Both the position numbers and the translations under genes were made by a program. Positions 56,101-64,000 of a stretch of DNA of 64,000 bases are shown here, one piece after another. How positions within the stretch are numbered: the stretch's first letter is position 1; the number at the start of each line of letters is the position of its first letter. The notes under the pieces are model-generated. The model had not been told where the DNA came from. It saw nothing but the letters and a program-made list of their open reading frames with translations, and ran no database searches. Origin of the DNA: CAYXGZ01 sp964464755 (GTDB lineage: Bacteria; Planctomycetota; MHYJ01; JACPRB01); assembly GCA_964464755.1 (NCBI GenBank), contig CAYXGZ010000003.1, forward strand, positions 83,673 to 147,672, in the 5' to 3' direction.

Positions 56101-57342
56101 GTCCTCGAAGCGCTCGGCGCCCGCCAGGCCGCCGATTCTCCAGAGCACGCGGCCCGTGTACGCGTCGAGGGCGACGAGGGCGCGCTTCGGGAAGGGGAAC
56201 TTCACCGGGATGTGGTTCATCTGCACCTCGCTGCGGCCGAGGGCCGTGACGAGGTTGACGAAGACCCGGCCCTCGAGGACCGAGGTGGAGTGGAGGATGC
56301 GATCCTCGAACTTCAGGTCGCCCGGCGGCGGCTCGAGGCGGTGCGTCCACAGCGGGTCGGCGGACGACGCGTAGAGGTTCCAGGCCCAGGCGGCGTAGTC
56401 CGAGTGCGCGAAGACGAGGCCCTCGGACACGGCGGGGACGATCGGGAGGTAGGGGGCCGTGGGGACGATGCCGCGGCCCTGGTTCCAGGGGTCGTCCTCG
56501 GGGTCGAAGGGCGTGCCGGGGAGGTTTGCGCTCCAGGCCCGGGGGCCGGGCTCGACGGCGCCGGCGAGGCGGTTGCCGGAGGGAGCGCCCTGGGCGAGCT
56601 CCCACGAGGTCGATTCGGCGGCCGGCGGGGGCGGCGGGGCCGCGTCGCGGTGCAGCTCGCGGAGGACCTGGTCGAGCCCGAGCTCGCGGCCGCCGTGGAG
56701 GATCTTCGCGCCGGCGAACTCCTTCTCGGCGCGGAGGATGAGCGGGACGAGGCGCTCGCGGCGGCCGAGGGCGGACCAGGCGGCGCCGAGCCGGGCGATC
56801 AGCAGCGCGCGGGGCGCGTCGCCCCCGGGGATCTCGAGGGCCCGCTCGAGGGCCTCGGCGGCCGGGCCGGGGCGGCCCGCCTCGAGGTGCAGCGAGCCGA
56901 GCAGGGCGAGGGCGTCGTCGGCCCAGGACGACCAGGGCCAGCGGGCGGCGACGGCGGCCAGTGCGGCCGGGTCGCGGGCCTCGCGGGCGCGCTGGAAGGC
57001 CTCGGCGGCGACGGGGTCGACCGACGCGCGGTAGGCGGCGCGGCCCTCCTCGGGCCAGGTCGCCAGGCGGCGCGTGAAGAACTCCTGGGCGCCGAGGAAG
57101 CGCGTCGCGCCCTGCAGGGGGCCCTCGGCGGGGACGACGTGGTTCGGGTGCCGCTCGGCCTCGGCGTAGATCTCCAGCGCGGCGGCCCACTTGCCCTCGC
57201 GGGCGAGGCCGTCGGCCTTGTCGACGAGCTGGTCGAGCCGGGGGTAGACGCGGACGAGGGCGGTGTTTCGCTGCCGGGGCTCGCCGTCCTGGGCGGCGCC
57301 CAGCAGCGGGAGCAGCAGCAGGAACGCGGACGCGCACTTCAT
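53188..57342 (-). CDS. Very large exported protein with two PQQ-like propellers and TPR regions
   Basis: 1384 residues with a signal peptide (MKCASAFLLLLPLLGAAQ). A TPR-like region (about residues 25-230) is followed by a first PQQ-like propeller (about 260-640, RATGRVAWLYKYPQLPVNP, LDARTGARRWDRP). A second TPR region spans about 680-960, and a second propeller about 1000-1384 (VDPATGLEAWRHVTE, LDPATGAAAWRHAPL, WDLSTANLRWRKPL). The propeller motif A/G-x-D-x-x-T-G-x-x-x-W repeats many times. Such proteins are frequent in Planctomycetota beside Bat operons. No quinoprotein catalytic residues can be assigned; a periplasmic scaffold or folding role is possible. Confidence 0.82.
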   Translation of the reverse strand: MKCASAFLLLLPLLGAAQDGEPRQRNTALVRVYPRLDQLVDKADGLAREGKWAAALEIYAEAERHPNHVVPAEGPLQGATRFLGAQEFFTRRLATWPEEGRAAYRASVDPVAAEAFQRAREARDPAALAAVAARWPWSSWADDALALLGSLHLEAGRPGPAAEALERALEIPGGDAPRALLIARLGAAWSALGRRERLVPLILRAEKEFAGAKILHGGRELGLDQVLRELHRDAAPPPPPAAESTSWELAQGAPSGNRLAGAVEPGPRAWSANLPGTPFDPEDDPWNQGRGIVPTAPYLPIVPAVSEGLVFAHSDYAAWAWNLYASSADPLWTHRLEPPPGDLKFEDRILHSTSVLEGRVFVNLVTALGRSEVQMNHIPVKFPFPKRALVALDAYTGRVLWRIGGLAGAERFEDGLSFSAAPTPSGGLLYVGAVAQKHPTDPFEHHVLCLEPSTGRILWSTFVASGGTEINLFGNSTRESVSGPVAVDGDSVFACTHHGVVAALDRATGRVAWLYKYPQLPVNPTRRIDIRRNPLEWNLGAPVVAGGAVHVAPADSRLLLALDARTGARRWDRPRGDHRFLLGADGATLLLAGEGLEWIDVAGQGRLRGRFDPSNGRGAGRPAAAVDGVWFPTTQGLYKTSWPDASGAVKSTFLPWNDMRVEGANVVVAEGAVVAASGESLEARFHRKELEKSIEDELAASPSDPRVLHRASLRLLQAGQEARASELLERVIRLTSGSARPDDERLGRAARKRLVAVSMESGRTALAAGNAAAATKHFERARAAAPDPATAVEAAAGLGEAALARRDFAAAIGAFQALLRDHGGDPAIFDLARGRLGAILEAGGRDAYAPSERDAAARLEAVRRAPSAAALLEIFRLWPNSSAAETAVLEAASVASAAGRPDEAADALRLFLREFPGSPRTLDAQAALALAFEKRGLLGSAAAVLRRLARAPADRDLSLEGRVVKARAFAEERLARDEYRRAAGSVLPAKLTVPLTRRSTYTEKEHPGGASVLRPEGSPPSKGANLVLLNLGAAVKAVDPATGLEAWRHVTESPVRAAYWHEDALLLCADSFVVRLDPATGAAAWRHAPLAPMKGFALAGQVLCYLSPDPRHQASTVEGFDPARGRVSWTQTYPGIALPALVGLDESVAVITMTPGRIHLFDAESGARGRSMPTQSQGGALRVLGCIDGQLVLAGDSNLLECWDLSTANLRWRKPLDRMMLFASAVSRAGVFLAGTRAGEDQAMVVDLRTGKLKALAERLDWGEGTVPVAMDDKVAVVATPMRDRSTVLRALDPNDPMLRQLWTWKGEREAVATVPALAAGHVVALQVFRTPDGKFEHSAAVLESGGRLLQNVVGDAPAERPAALALANDSLLLLVENRVEFWK

Positions 57343-57354
57343 GGGGTCACCCGA

Positions 57355-60003
57355 CTACAGCATCCGGTAGACCTTGCGCAGGACCCACTCCGTCGTGATG
57401 AGCAGCGCGAAGAGCAGGTAGACCGCGGGCGAGTCCCAGAGGTCGTCCTCGCGCCGCTCGGACTGCGGCTGGGGGCTGGCCTGGACCGCGTCGGGAAGCC
57501 GCGCGATCTCGGTGATGGGGAAGAAGTGCTTCTCCTTCACCTCGACGGGCTTCGAGGCGTCCGGGTAGGCCTCGACGGCGATGCGGCGGAGCTCCGCGAC
57601 GTCGAGGATCGGCTCGTCCTCCTCGCGGTTGGGGATGTAGACGACGAACTTCTCGACGCTGCGGCTCGTCTCGTCCTCCTCGCCCGCCCAGATGCGGTGG
57701 GCGCCGACGTCCCGGGGCTGGTAGCTGCCCTCGTAGTGCCCGTCCTTCTCCTTGTCCTTGACGAGCTTCAGCGAGATGCGCGAGCCCTGGGGCGGCTCGA
57801 TGAAGACCTCGAGCTCCGGCTCCTGGAGCGGGTGGAAGTCGCGCGTGTAGGCGTGGACCGTCACGAGGACGGGCTCGCCCATCACGTAGCGGCGCTCGTG
57901 CTTGTTGAGGTAGAGCTGGTAGCGCTGGGCGCCCGTGAGCTTGCGGTCCATGGCCCAGTACATCGACTGCTGCCAGAACGGGTAGAAGTACGGGTGGTCG
58001 CCGGCGAGGTAGCGCCAGAGCCAGGTCTCGTCGGTCGCGCTCCAGAAGACGCGGCCCTTGCCGTAGTTCATGACGGCGAAGAGCGGCGGCCGCTTGCCCG
58101 GCACGTCCTGGCCCTGCACGCCCGTGACCTCGACGAGGACCTGGGCGAGGCTCTTGGGCTTGGATTTCGTGAACCAGCGGATGCCGACGAGGCCGTCCGC
58201 GCGCTGGTCCTTGTCCTCCCACTGCTCGATCAGCTTGGGGAGGTCCTTGCCGATCGTCGGGAAGCGGATGATCGGGTGCCCGCCCTCGGCTTTCGCGTAG
58301 TCGGTCAGCGCGTAGCCGTAGGCCTGCGAGGCCGCCTCGGTCTCGCGGACCTCCTCGGGGAACACGGGCAGGCAGTCCTCCAGCGGCGTGCCGCGGAAGA
58401 GCCGAGGGTTGTGCATGACGCCCGAGAGGAGGATGAGGCCGCCGCCGAAGTCCGTGACGAAGCGCCGGATGTTCTCGAGGGACTCCCGCCCGCCGAGCCG
58501 GCCCGGGTCCACGTCGCCGAGGATGAGGACGTCGTAGTCCACGAGGTCCTTGAGGTCGCGGGGGAACTCCTTGATCGGCTGCTTGAACTTCTCCTCGTTC
58601 GCCTCGATCGAGTGCTCCTGGGGGAAGCCCTCGTCGGCGCTCGTGAGCAGGCAGTGGCAGAGCACCTTCGGGTCGCGGATCAGCGCGTTCTTCAGGAAGC
58701 GGTACTCGTAGCGCGGCGGGTGCTCGACGTAGAGCACGCGGATCTTGTCGTCGATGACGCGCACGGGCAGGACGACGTGGTTGTTCGCGTGGGAGCGCTC
58801 GCCCTCGCGGGGCGGGGTCCGGGCGATGACGAGGTAGTGCCCCTTGGTCTTGGGCTGCCACTGGAGCTCCTCGCGGAGCCGGTCGCTGCCCTCGCGGAGC
58901 GTGAAGCGCTTCGTCGACTCGGTCTTCGTCGTCGCGTCGGCGAGGATGCGGTCGAGCTCGACGGGGTCCAGCGTCTGCCAGTCCTTCGTCTCGTCCTCGG
59001 GCTTGAAGGGGTAGACGTGCAGCGAGAGGTCGACCTCCTCGCCGTCGAAGCCCTCGCTGCGGACCGTGAACTTCACCGCGTGGAGGTCGTTGGCGCGGAC
59101 GGCCTGCTTGGCCTCGGGCTCCAGCAGCGCGACGTCCTTCATCCGCTGCGGGATGCCGGGGCAGACCGTGAAGATCGGCACGTAGCGCTGGCGCAGCTGC
59201 GCGGCGACCTGCTCGGGCTCGACGCCGAGGTTGTTGCGGCCGTCGGAGACGATGACGACGCCCGCGACGAGCGCGCCCTTGAACATCGAGACGGCCTGCT
59301 TCACCGAGTCGCCGATCGCCGTCTCCGTGCCGAGGCAGGTCTCGGTGCCGTAGGTCTCCAGCAGCGCCTCGCGCTTCTCGACGGAGCGCGCGCCCTTGGA
59401 GAACGTGAAGTAGGCGACGTTGAGCTTCTTCTCGAGCTCGCCGAGGACGCCGGTCTTCGCCCCGTTCTCGTCCGTGAAGCCGAGCGACGGGTTCTTCAGG
59501 GCCTCGCGCACGACGTCGGCGCGGGAGAGCTTCGAGAGGTCCGCGCGCACCTTGTCGGGCAGCTTCTCGTCCTTGTCCCAGAGGTTGACGACCCTCGCGA
59601 GCGCGAGCTGGTCCTCGGGGCGGGTCGGCGGGTCGCCCTTGCGCATGGAGAGCGAGTCGTCGACGAGCACGAGCAGGTAGGCCCGCTTGAACTTGACGAT
59701 CTCGAGGGTGAGCACGGGCCCGAGCAGCATGCCGATGACCAGGAGGAACACGGAGGCCCGGAGGCCGCAGAGCAGCATGCGGACCCAGGGGGCGAGGTCC
59801 TTGCGCTCGCGGCGGTAGACGAGCCACACGAGGCCGACGACGGCCGGGATGACGAGCAGGACGATCACCCAGAGCGGCCAGGGGTGGTGCCAGTCGAGGG
59901 CGAGCGTGCCCTTCTCCTGGAGGTTGATCCGGTCGATGCCGAGCAGGCGCGAGAGGAGGCCCTCGCCCGCGGTCGGCGGGGCGGCCTGGGCGGGCAGGAT
60001 CAT
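57355..60003 (-). CDS. Membrane-bound VWA/glutamine-amidotransferase-like Bat protein
   Basis: 882 residues. Two N-terminal transmembrane helices (about residues 43-63 and 78-100) precede a von Willebrand A domain with a MIDAS motif LLVLVDDSLSMRKGD (about residue 108) and VVIVSDGRNNLG. A long extracytoplasmic region follows, with a class-I glutamine-amidotransferase-like part (IRVLYVEHPPRYEYRFL, YDVLILGDVDPGRL, GGGLILLSGVMHNP). One C-terminal helix (AVYLLFALLITTEW) ends the protein. The ATG overlaps the stop of the batA-like gene (ATGA). Confidence 0.82.
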   Translation of the reverse strand: MILPAQAAPPTAGEGLLSRLLGIDRINLQEKGTLALDWHHPWPLWVIVLLVIPAVVGLVWLVYRRERKDLAPWVRMLLCGLRASVFLLVIGMLLGPVLTLEIVKFKRAYLLVLVDDSLSMRKGDPPTRPEDQLALARVVNLWDKDEKLPDKVRADLSKLSRADVVREALKNPSLGFTDENGAKTGVLGELEKKLNVAYFTFSKGARSVEKREALLETYGTETCLGTETAIGDSVKQAVSMFKGALVAGVVIVSDGRNNLGVEPEQVAAQLRQRYVPIFTVCPGIPQRMKDVALLEPEAKQAVRANDLHAVKFTVRSEGFDGEEVDLSLHVYPFKPEDETKDWQTLDPVELDRILADATTKTESTKRFTLREGSDRLREELQWQPKTKGHYLVIARTPPREGERSHANNHVVLPVRVIDDKIRVLYVEHPPRYEYRFLKNALIRDPKVLCHCLLTSADEGFPQEHSIEANEEKFKQPIKEFPRDLKDLVDYDVLILGDVDPGRLGGRESLENIRRFVTDFGGGLILLSGVMHNPRLFRGTPLEDCLPVFPEEVRETEAASQAYGYALTDYAKAEGGHPIIRFPTIGKDLPKLIEQWEDKDQRADGLVGIRWFTKSKPKSLAQVLVEVTGVQGQDVPGKRPPLFAVMNYGKGRVFWSATDETWLWRYLAGDHPYFYPFWQQSMYWAMDRKLTGAQRYQLYLNKHERRYVMGEPVLVTVHAYTRDFHPLQEPELEVFIEPPQGSRISLKLVKDKEKDGHYEGSYQPRDVGAHRIWAGEEDETSRSVEKFVVYIPNREEDEPILDVAELRRIAVEAYPDASKPVEVKEKHFFPITEIARLPDAVQASPQPQSERREDDLWDSPAVYLLFALLITTEWVLRKVYRML

Positions 60004-62261
60004 TGCTTGGTCCTCCCGAACCACCAGGCCAGGTAGCTCTCCGTCGCCATCAGGGCGAGGAGCAGGTAGAGCAGGTAGCGCCAGAGGCTGCTCTTGGTGC
60101 CGGCGCGGCCCGCCTCCTGCGGCTTGTCGCGGCCGACGAGCTCGAACTTGAAGTCGGGGAGCCGCTTGCGCAGCTCCTCGGGATCGATGCGCTCGAGGTT
60201 GCCCTCGCAGCGCGCGAGCTCCTCGGGCGAGGTGGTCCGCGGCGGCAGGTTGCAGGCGAAGTGCCCGATGAGCTTCTCCTCGTCCTGGGGGCCGGTGCGG
60301 GGGCGGATCAGCGAGTAGCGGCCCGCGTGCCGCAGGCCCTCGTTGACCGGCGCCTTGCCCTCCTCGGGCTTCTTGCCGGCGCGGCCGGGGTAGAAGACGG
60401 TGAACCACTTGCCGTCGCCCTTGGGCGCGTCCGGCGCGGTCGTCACGCGGCCCTCCTGGGGCGTCTCGACGTCGAAGAGCCGCGCGTACTGGTCGCTCGT
60501 GAGGTGGAGCTGGATCGGCTCGCCGATCGAGAGGTTCCGGCCCGAGAGCGGCCGCGAGGCCAGCCAGGGGCAGAGCTGCCAGATCATGGCGCCGAACGGC
60601 GGGGCGCCCGCGAGGCGGTCGCTCCACTCCTCGTCGATCGTGCTCGCGTAGGCGACGACCTTGCCCTCGCCGAAGCGCTTCTGGAGCAGGAGCGGCGAGT
60701 TGAGCGGGTCGTCGAGGTCCGCGATCACCGACTCGGGGTCGACCTTGTCGAAGGTCCAGTGCTGGTAGAAGACGAGGCCGAACGGCGCGCGCCGGAAGGC
60801 GTCCGTGAACTTCGAGAACATCGGGTGCTTGTTCTCGTAGCGCCGGATGTGCAGCGGGACGCGGGGCTGGATCTCCGCGGACGTGCCGCCGATCTCGGCC
60901 AGAGGGGCGGGGAGCAGGCCCTTGCCGTCGCGCCACATCAGCTCGTTCCAGGTGACCTTGTCGGTGCGGTCGCCCAGGACGATGAAGAGCCCGCCGCCGC
61001 GGCGGACGTACTCCTCGAGCTTGTCGACCTTGTCCTGGGCGAGGGACTGGACGTTGGCGAGCGCCACGAAGTCGAAGCGCGCCAGGTCGTCGCCCGTGAA
61101 CATCTCCGTCGTGACCGGCCCGCTCACGTTGTAGGGGCTGTGCGTCAGGAGGAGCTTCAGGTAGTCCGCGTCGGAGTGCTCCGGCGGGTTCTCGGGCTCG
61201 CCGTCCACGATGAGGACCTGGATGCCGGGCTTGACGTCGAGCGCCAGCCAGCGGCGGTCGTCGAGGTCGAGGCCGTCGGGGTCGATGGAGGCCTCGACGA
61301 CGTGCGGGCCGGGCTCGAGGAACTCGTGCCGCCAGGTGACGGTCATCGGCGAGTTCGGGGGCAGGGGCGTCGTCACCGTGCCCGCGAGGCTGCCGTCGAC
61401 CATGAACTTCACGTCGACCGAGGGGTAGCTCGCGGCCGACCAGTTGTGGAGGTCGGCCGTGAACACCGTGTGCTGCTTCGTGGAGACGACGGTCTCGCCC
61501 GTGCGCAGGCCGACGATCGCCCGGTTGTCGGGCGGCGCGCCGGAGGCGACGTCGACGAGGCTGACGTGCACGTTCGGCTTGCCGGTCAGGGACTTCAGGA
61601 GCTCGGCGAAGCGCTTCGCCTCGACGTCGTCGGCCGCGTCCCAGGCCGCGCGCTGGAAGTCCGTGAAGAGGACGATCCGCTTCTCCTGGTTGCGCGACTC
61701 GCGGATGGTGTCCCCGACGAGCTGGAACGTCGCGTGCATCGACGAGCCGTAGTGCTGGACCTTCACGGCCGCGGCCTGGTCTTTCAGCGTGCGGATCTTG
61801 TTCGACTGCGCGAGGTGCGTCTCCGGGAAGGCGCTGCCGAGGAGGATCGAGACCCGGTCGTTCTCGGAGAGCTTGCGGTCGAAGGAGTCGAGCAGCTTGT
61901 CCACGGCCTCCTTGGCGAGGTCGAGGTAGGACTTCGACCCGCGCTTGAAGCCCATCGAGTACGAGGTGTCGAGGACGATCACGTGGTGCACGTCGCTCTC
62001 CTGCAGGGCCTTGATGGGCGCCGCGGAGAGGAAGGGGTTCGCGATCGCCAGGGCCAGCACGATCATGATCAGGATGCGCAGGAGGAGGAGCAGCAGGTTC
62101 TCGAGCTGGAGCCGGCGCTGCGTCTTCTTGATGGCCTGGAGCAGGAACTCCATCGCCGCCCACTGGATCCGCTTGTACTTCTGGCGGTGCAGGAGGTGGA
62201 CGATGATGGGGATCGCGCCGCCCATCGCGAAGAACAGGTGGTTGAAGTTGAGGAATTCCAC
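60000..62261 (-). CDS. BatA-domain VWA membrane protein
   Basis: 753 residues. The N-terminus is the BatA/aerotolerance domain (MEFLNFNHLFFAMGGAIPII, then KYKRIQWAAMEFLL and a second helix). A VWA domain follows with MIDAS motif HHVIVLDTSYSMGFK, and then a glutamine-amidotransferase-like region and a C-terminal helix (YLLYLLLALMATESYLAWWF). In Bat operons these proteins work with MoxR and DUF58; proposed roles include metal-dependent complex assembly in the periplasm. It begins 3 bp after the DUF58 gene ends. Confidence 0.88.
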   Translation of the reverse strand: MEFLNFNHLFFAMGGAIPIIVHLLHRQKYKRIQWAAMEFLLQAIKKTQRRLQLENLLLLLLRILIMIVLALAIANPFLSAAPIKALQESDVHHVIVLDTSYSMGFKRGSKSYLDLAKEAVDKLLDSFDRKLSENDRVSILLGSAFPETHLAQSNKIRTLKDQAAAVKVQHYGSSMHATFQLVGDTIRESRNQEKRIVLFTDFQRAAWDAADDVEAKRFAELLKSLTGKPNVHVSLVDVASGAPPDNRAIVGLRTGETVVSTKQHTVFTADLHNWSAASYPSVDVKFMVDGSLAGTVTTPLPPNSPMTVTWRHEFLEPGPHVVEASIDPDGLDLDDRRWLALDVKPGIQVLIVDGEPENPPEHSDADYLKLLLTHSPYNVSGPVTTEMFTGDDLARFDFVALANVQSLAQDKVDKLEEYVRRGGGLFIVLGDRTDKVTWNELMWRDGKGLLPAPLAEIGGTSAEIQPRVPLHIRRYENKHPMFSKFTDAFRRAPFGLVFYQHWTFDKVDPESVIADLDDPLNSPLLLQKRFGEGKVVAYASTIDEEWSDRLAGAPPFGAMIWQLCPWLASRPLSGRNLSIGEPIQLHLTSDQYARLFDVETPQEGRVTTAPDAPKGDGKWFTVFYPGRAGKKPEEGKAPVNEGLRHAGRYSLIRPRTGPQDEEKLIGHFACNLPPRTTSPEELARCEGNLERIDPEELRKRLPDFKFELVGRDKPQEAGRAGTKSSLWRYLLYLLLALMATESYLAWWFGRTKQ

Positions 62262-62264
62262 GGC

Positions 62265-63173
62265 CTACCGCCTCCCCCGGCTCATGGCGAGCCGCTGGGC
62301 GAGGAAGCGCGTGAGCTCCACCTCGAGGGGCTTGTCGGTCGTCACCTGGCAGTAGTCGATCTTGTTCTGCACGCAGCCGCGCCGGATCGTCCCGACGAAC
62401 TTCTCGACCTCCTCGAGGTAGGCCTGGCGCAGCGCCCGAGGGTCCACGAGCAGCTTCGGGTAGTCCTCGAGCCCCTCGAACAGCGTCATCCGCTCGAAGG
62501 GGAAGCTCACCTCGAACTCGTCGAGCACGTGGAAGACGATGACGTCCTGGCGGCGGTGCCGGAAGTGCTGCAGCGCCTTGAGGATCTTCTCGGGGTCGTC
62601 GAAGAGGTCGCTGATGATCACCACGATGCCGCGCTTCGTGATGCGCTCGGCCATCGTGTTGAACACCGCGGAGAGGTCCGTCTTGTTCGCGGCCTTCGCG
62701 CCGGCGAGCGTGCCGAGCACGGCGGCCATCTGGCCCTTGCCGGAGTGCGAGGGGATGTAGCCCTTCACCTCCTTGTCGAAGGTGACCAGGCCGACCGCGT
62801 CCTGCTGCCGCAGGATCATGTGGGCCATCGAGGCCGCGATCGTGCAGGCGAGCTCGAACTTGCTCGTCTCGCCGCTGCGGTAGTCCATCGACTCGGAGCA
62901 GTCGACGAGGACGTGCGAGCGGAGGTTCGTCTCGAGCTCGTACTCCTTGATGTACAGGCGGTCGCTGCGGCCGTACACCTTCCAGTCGACGTGGCGGAGG
63001 TCGTCGCCGGCCGCGTACTCGCGGTGCTCGGCGAACTCCACGGAGAACCCGTGGTACGGGCTCTTGTGCATGCCCGCGACGAAGCCCTCCACGATCTGCC
63101 GCGCCTTCAGCTCCAGGCGCGTGATCTTGTTGAGGACCTTCGGGTCCAGGTGCTTCGCGTTGAACTCGGGCAT
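62265..63173 (-). CDS. DUF58-domain protein
   Basis: 302 residues. The DUF58 signature lies near residues 45-75: HGFSVEFAEHREYAAGDDLR then HVDWKVYGRSDRLYIKEYE. A VWA-like fold follows (HVLVDCSESMDYRSG). It is the constant partner of MoxR ATPases in Bat operons. No membrane anchor is seen, unlike some family members. Confidence 0.92.
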   Translation of the reverse strand: MPEFNAKHLDPKVLNKITRLELKARQIVEGFVAGMHKSPYHGFSVEFAEHREYAAGDDLRHVDWKVYGRSDRLYIKEYELETNLRSHVLVDCSESMDYRSGETSKFELACTIAASMAHMILRQQDAVGLVTFDKEVKGYIPSHSGKGQMAAVLGTLAGAKAANKTDLSAVFNTMAERITKRGIVVIISDLFDDPEKILKALQHFRHRRQDVIVFHVLDEFEVSFPFERMTLFEGLEDYPKLLVDPRALRQAYLEEVEKFVGTIRRGCVQNKIDYCQVTTDKPLEVELTRFLAQRLAMSRGRR

Positions 63174-63192
63174 GGCCGCGCGGGACGCCCCG

Positions 63193-64000
<808 letters not shown>

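Noticed and set aside
52975..60036. Open reading frame of 2353 codons on the plus strand across the Bat/PQQ genes
   Set aside because: It is antisense to four well-supported genes and has the Arg/Gly/Val/Ala/Leu-rich composition of a shadow frame produced by GC-rich third positions; no domain is recognisable.

Overview
This window is a very GC-rich (roughly 70% or more by eye), gene-dense bacterial chromosome segment with short intergenic gaps and many ATGA/GTGA gene overlaps. The gene mix points to a Gram-negative, Planctomycetota-like organism. It has a MoxR/DUF58/BatA/VWA operon followed by a huge PQQ-propeller/TPR protein and a prenyltransferase-fold protein, many lipoproteins and TPR proteins, the futalosine (menaquinone) genes mqnA and mqnC, and a beta-barrel protein. 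This assignment is inference; no rRNA or other phylogenetic marker is present. Two parS-like palindromes beside parB suggest a chromosomal, perhaps origin-proximal, location.

Layout. 1-6.3 kb: Nudix hydrolase (cut by the window edge), thiol dioxygenase, a LacI-HTH/PilZ fusion, an MFS transporter, a membrane-anchored prenyltransferase-fold/HEAT-like protein and a beta-barrel protein. 6.3-9.8 kb: a minus-strand operon of coiled-coil, SPFH-SHOCT, membrane, TPR and zinc-ribbon proteins that looks like a membrane-stress module. 9.9-21.2 kb: a compact F-type/ICE-like type IV secretion system in two divergent arms. The left arm is traA-like pilin, thioredoxin, traK, traB, traV, traC, traG; the right arm is traL, a small membrane gene, traE, an exported gene, traU and traD. 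No relaxase or integrase is visible. A sigma factor with two region-4-like domains lies directly downstream. 22-25.3 kb: a zinc-finger protein and an 809-residue lipoprotein with a duplicated domain, a long charged helix and a Lys/Asp tail. 25.4-29.7 kb: cytochrome-like lipoprotein, polX, nth, a gene of unknown function and parB, with parS sites inside polX and after nth. 29.7-36 kb: ABC-2 permease, phosphoesterase, DedA-like protein, tRNA-Leu and a complete potABCD-type operon. 36-46.4 kb: ImpE-like protein, lipoproteins, tRNA-Cys, flavoprotein, SulP-STAS-cNMP transporter, glycosyltransferase and a protein with a C-terminal sorting-signal-like tail. 46.5-49.4 kb: mqnC, mqnA, TPR. 49.4-64 kb: EIIA-CBS protein, an ABC pair and the MoxR/Bat/PQQ/prenyltransferase operon, cut by the window end at moxR.

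The most general pattern is regulatory. At least thirteen first-in-transcript genes on both strands have a TANNNT hexamer ending 6-9 nt before an ATG or GTG start, with no Shine-Dalgarno sequence between. This is the arrangement expected of leaderless mRNAs. Other genes have strong GGAGG sites. There is no stretch over 300 bp without a gene, and no insertion sequence, prophage or CRISPR array was seen.
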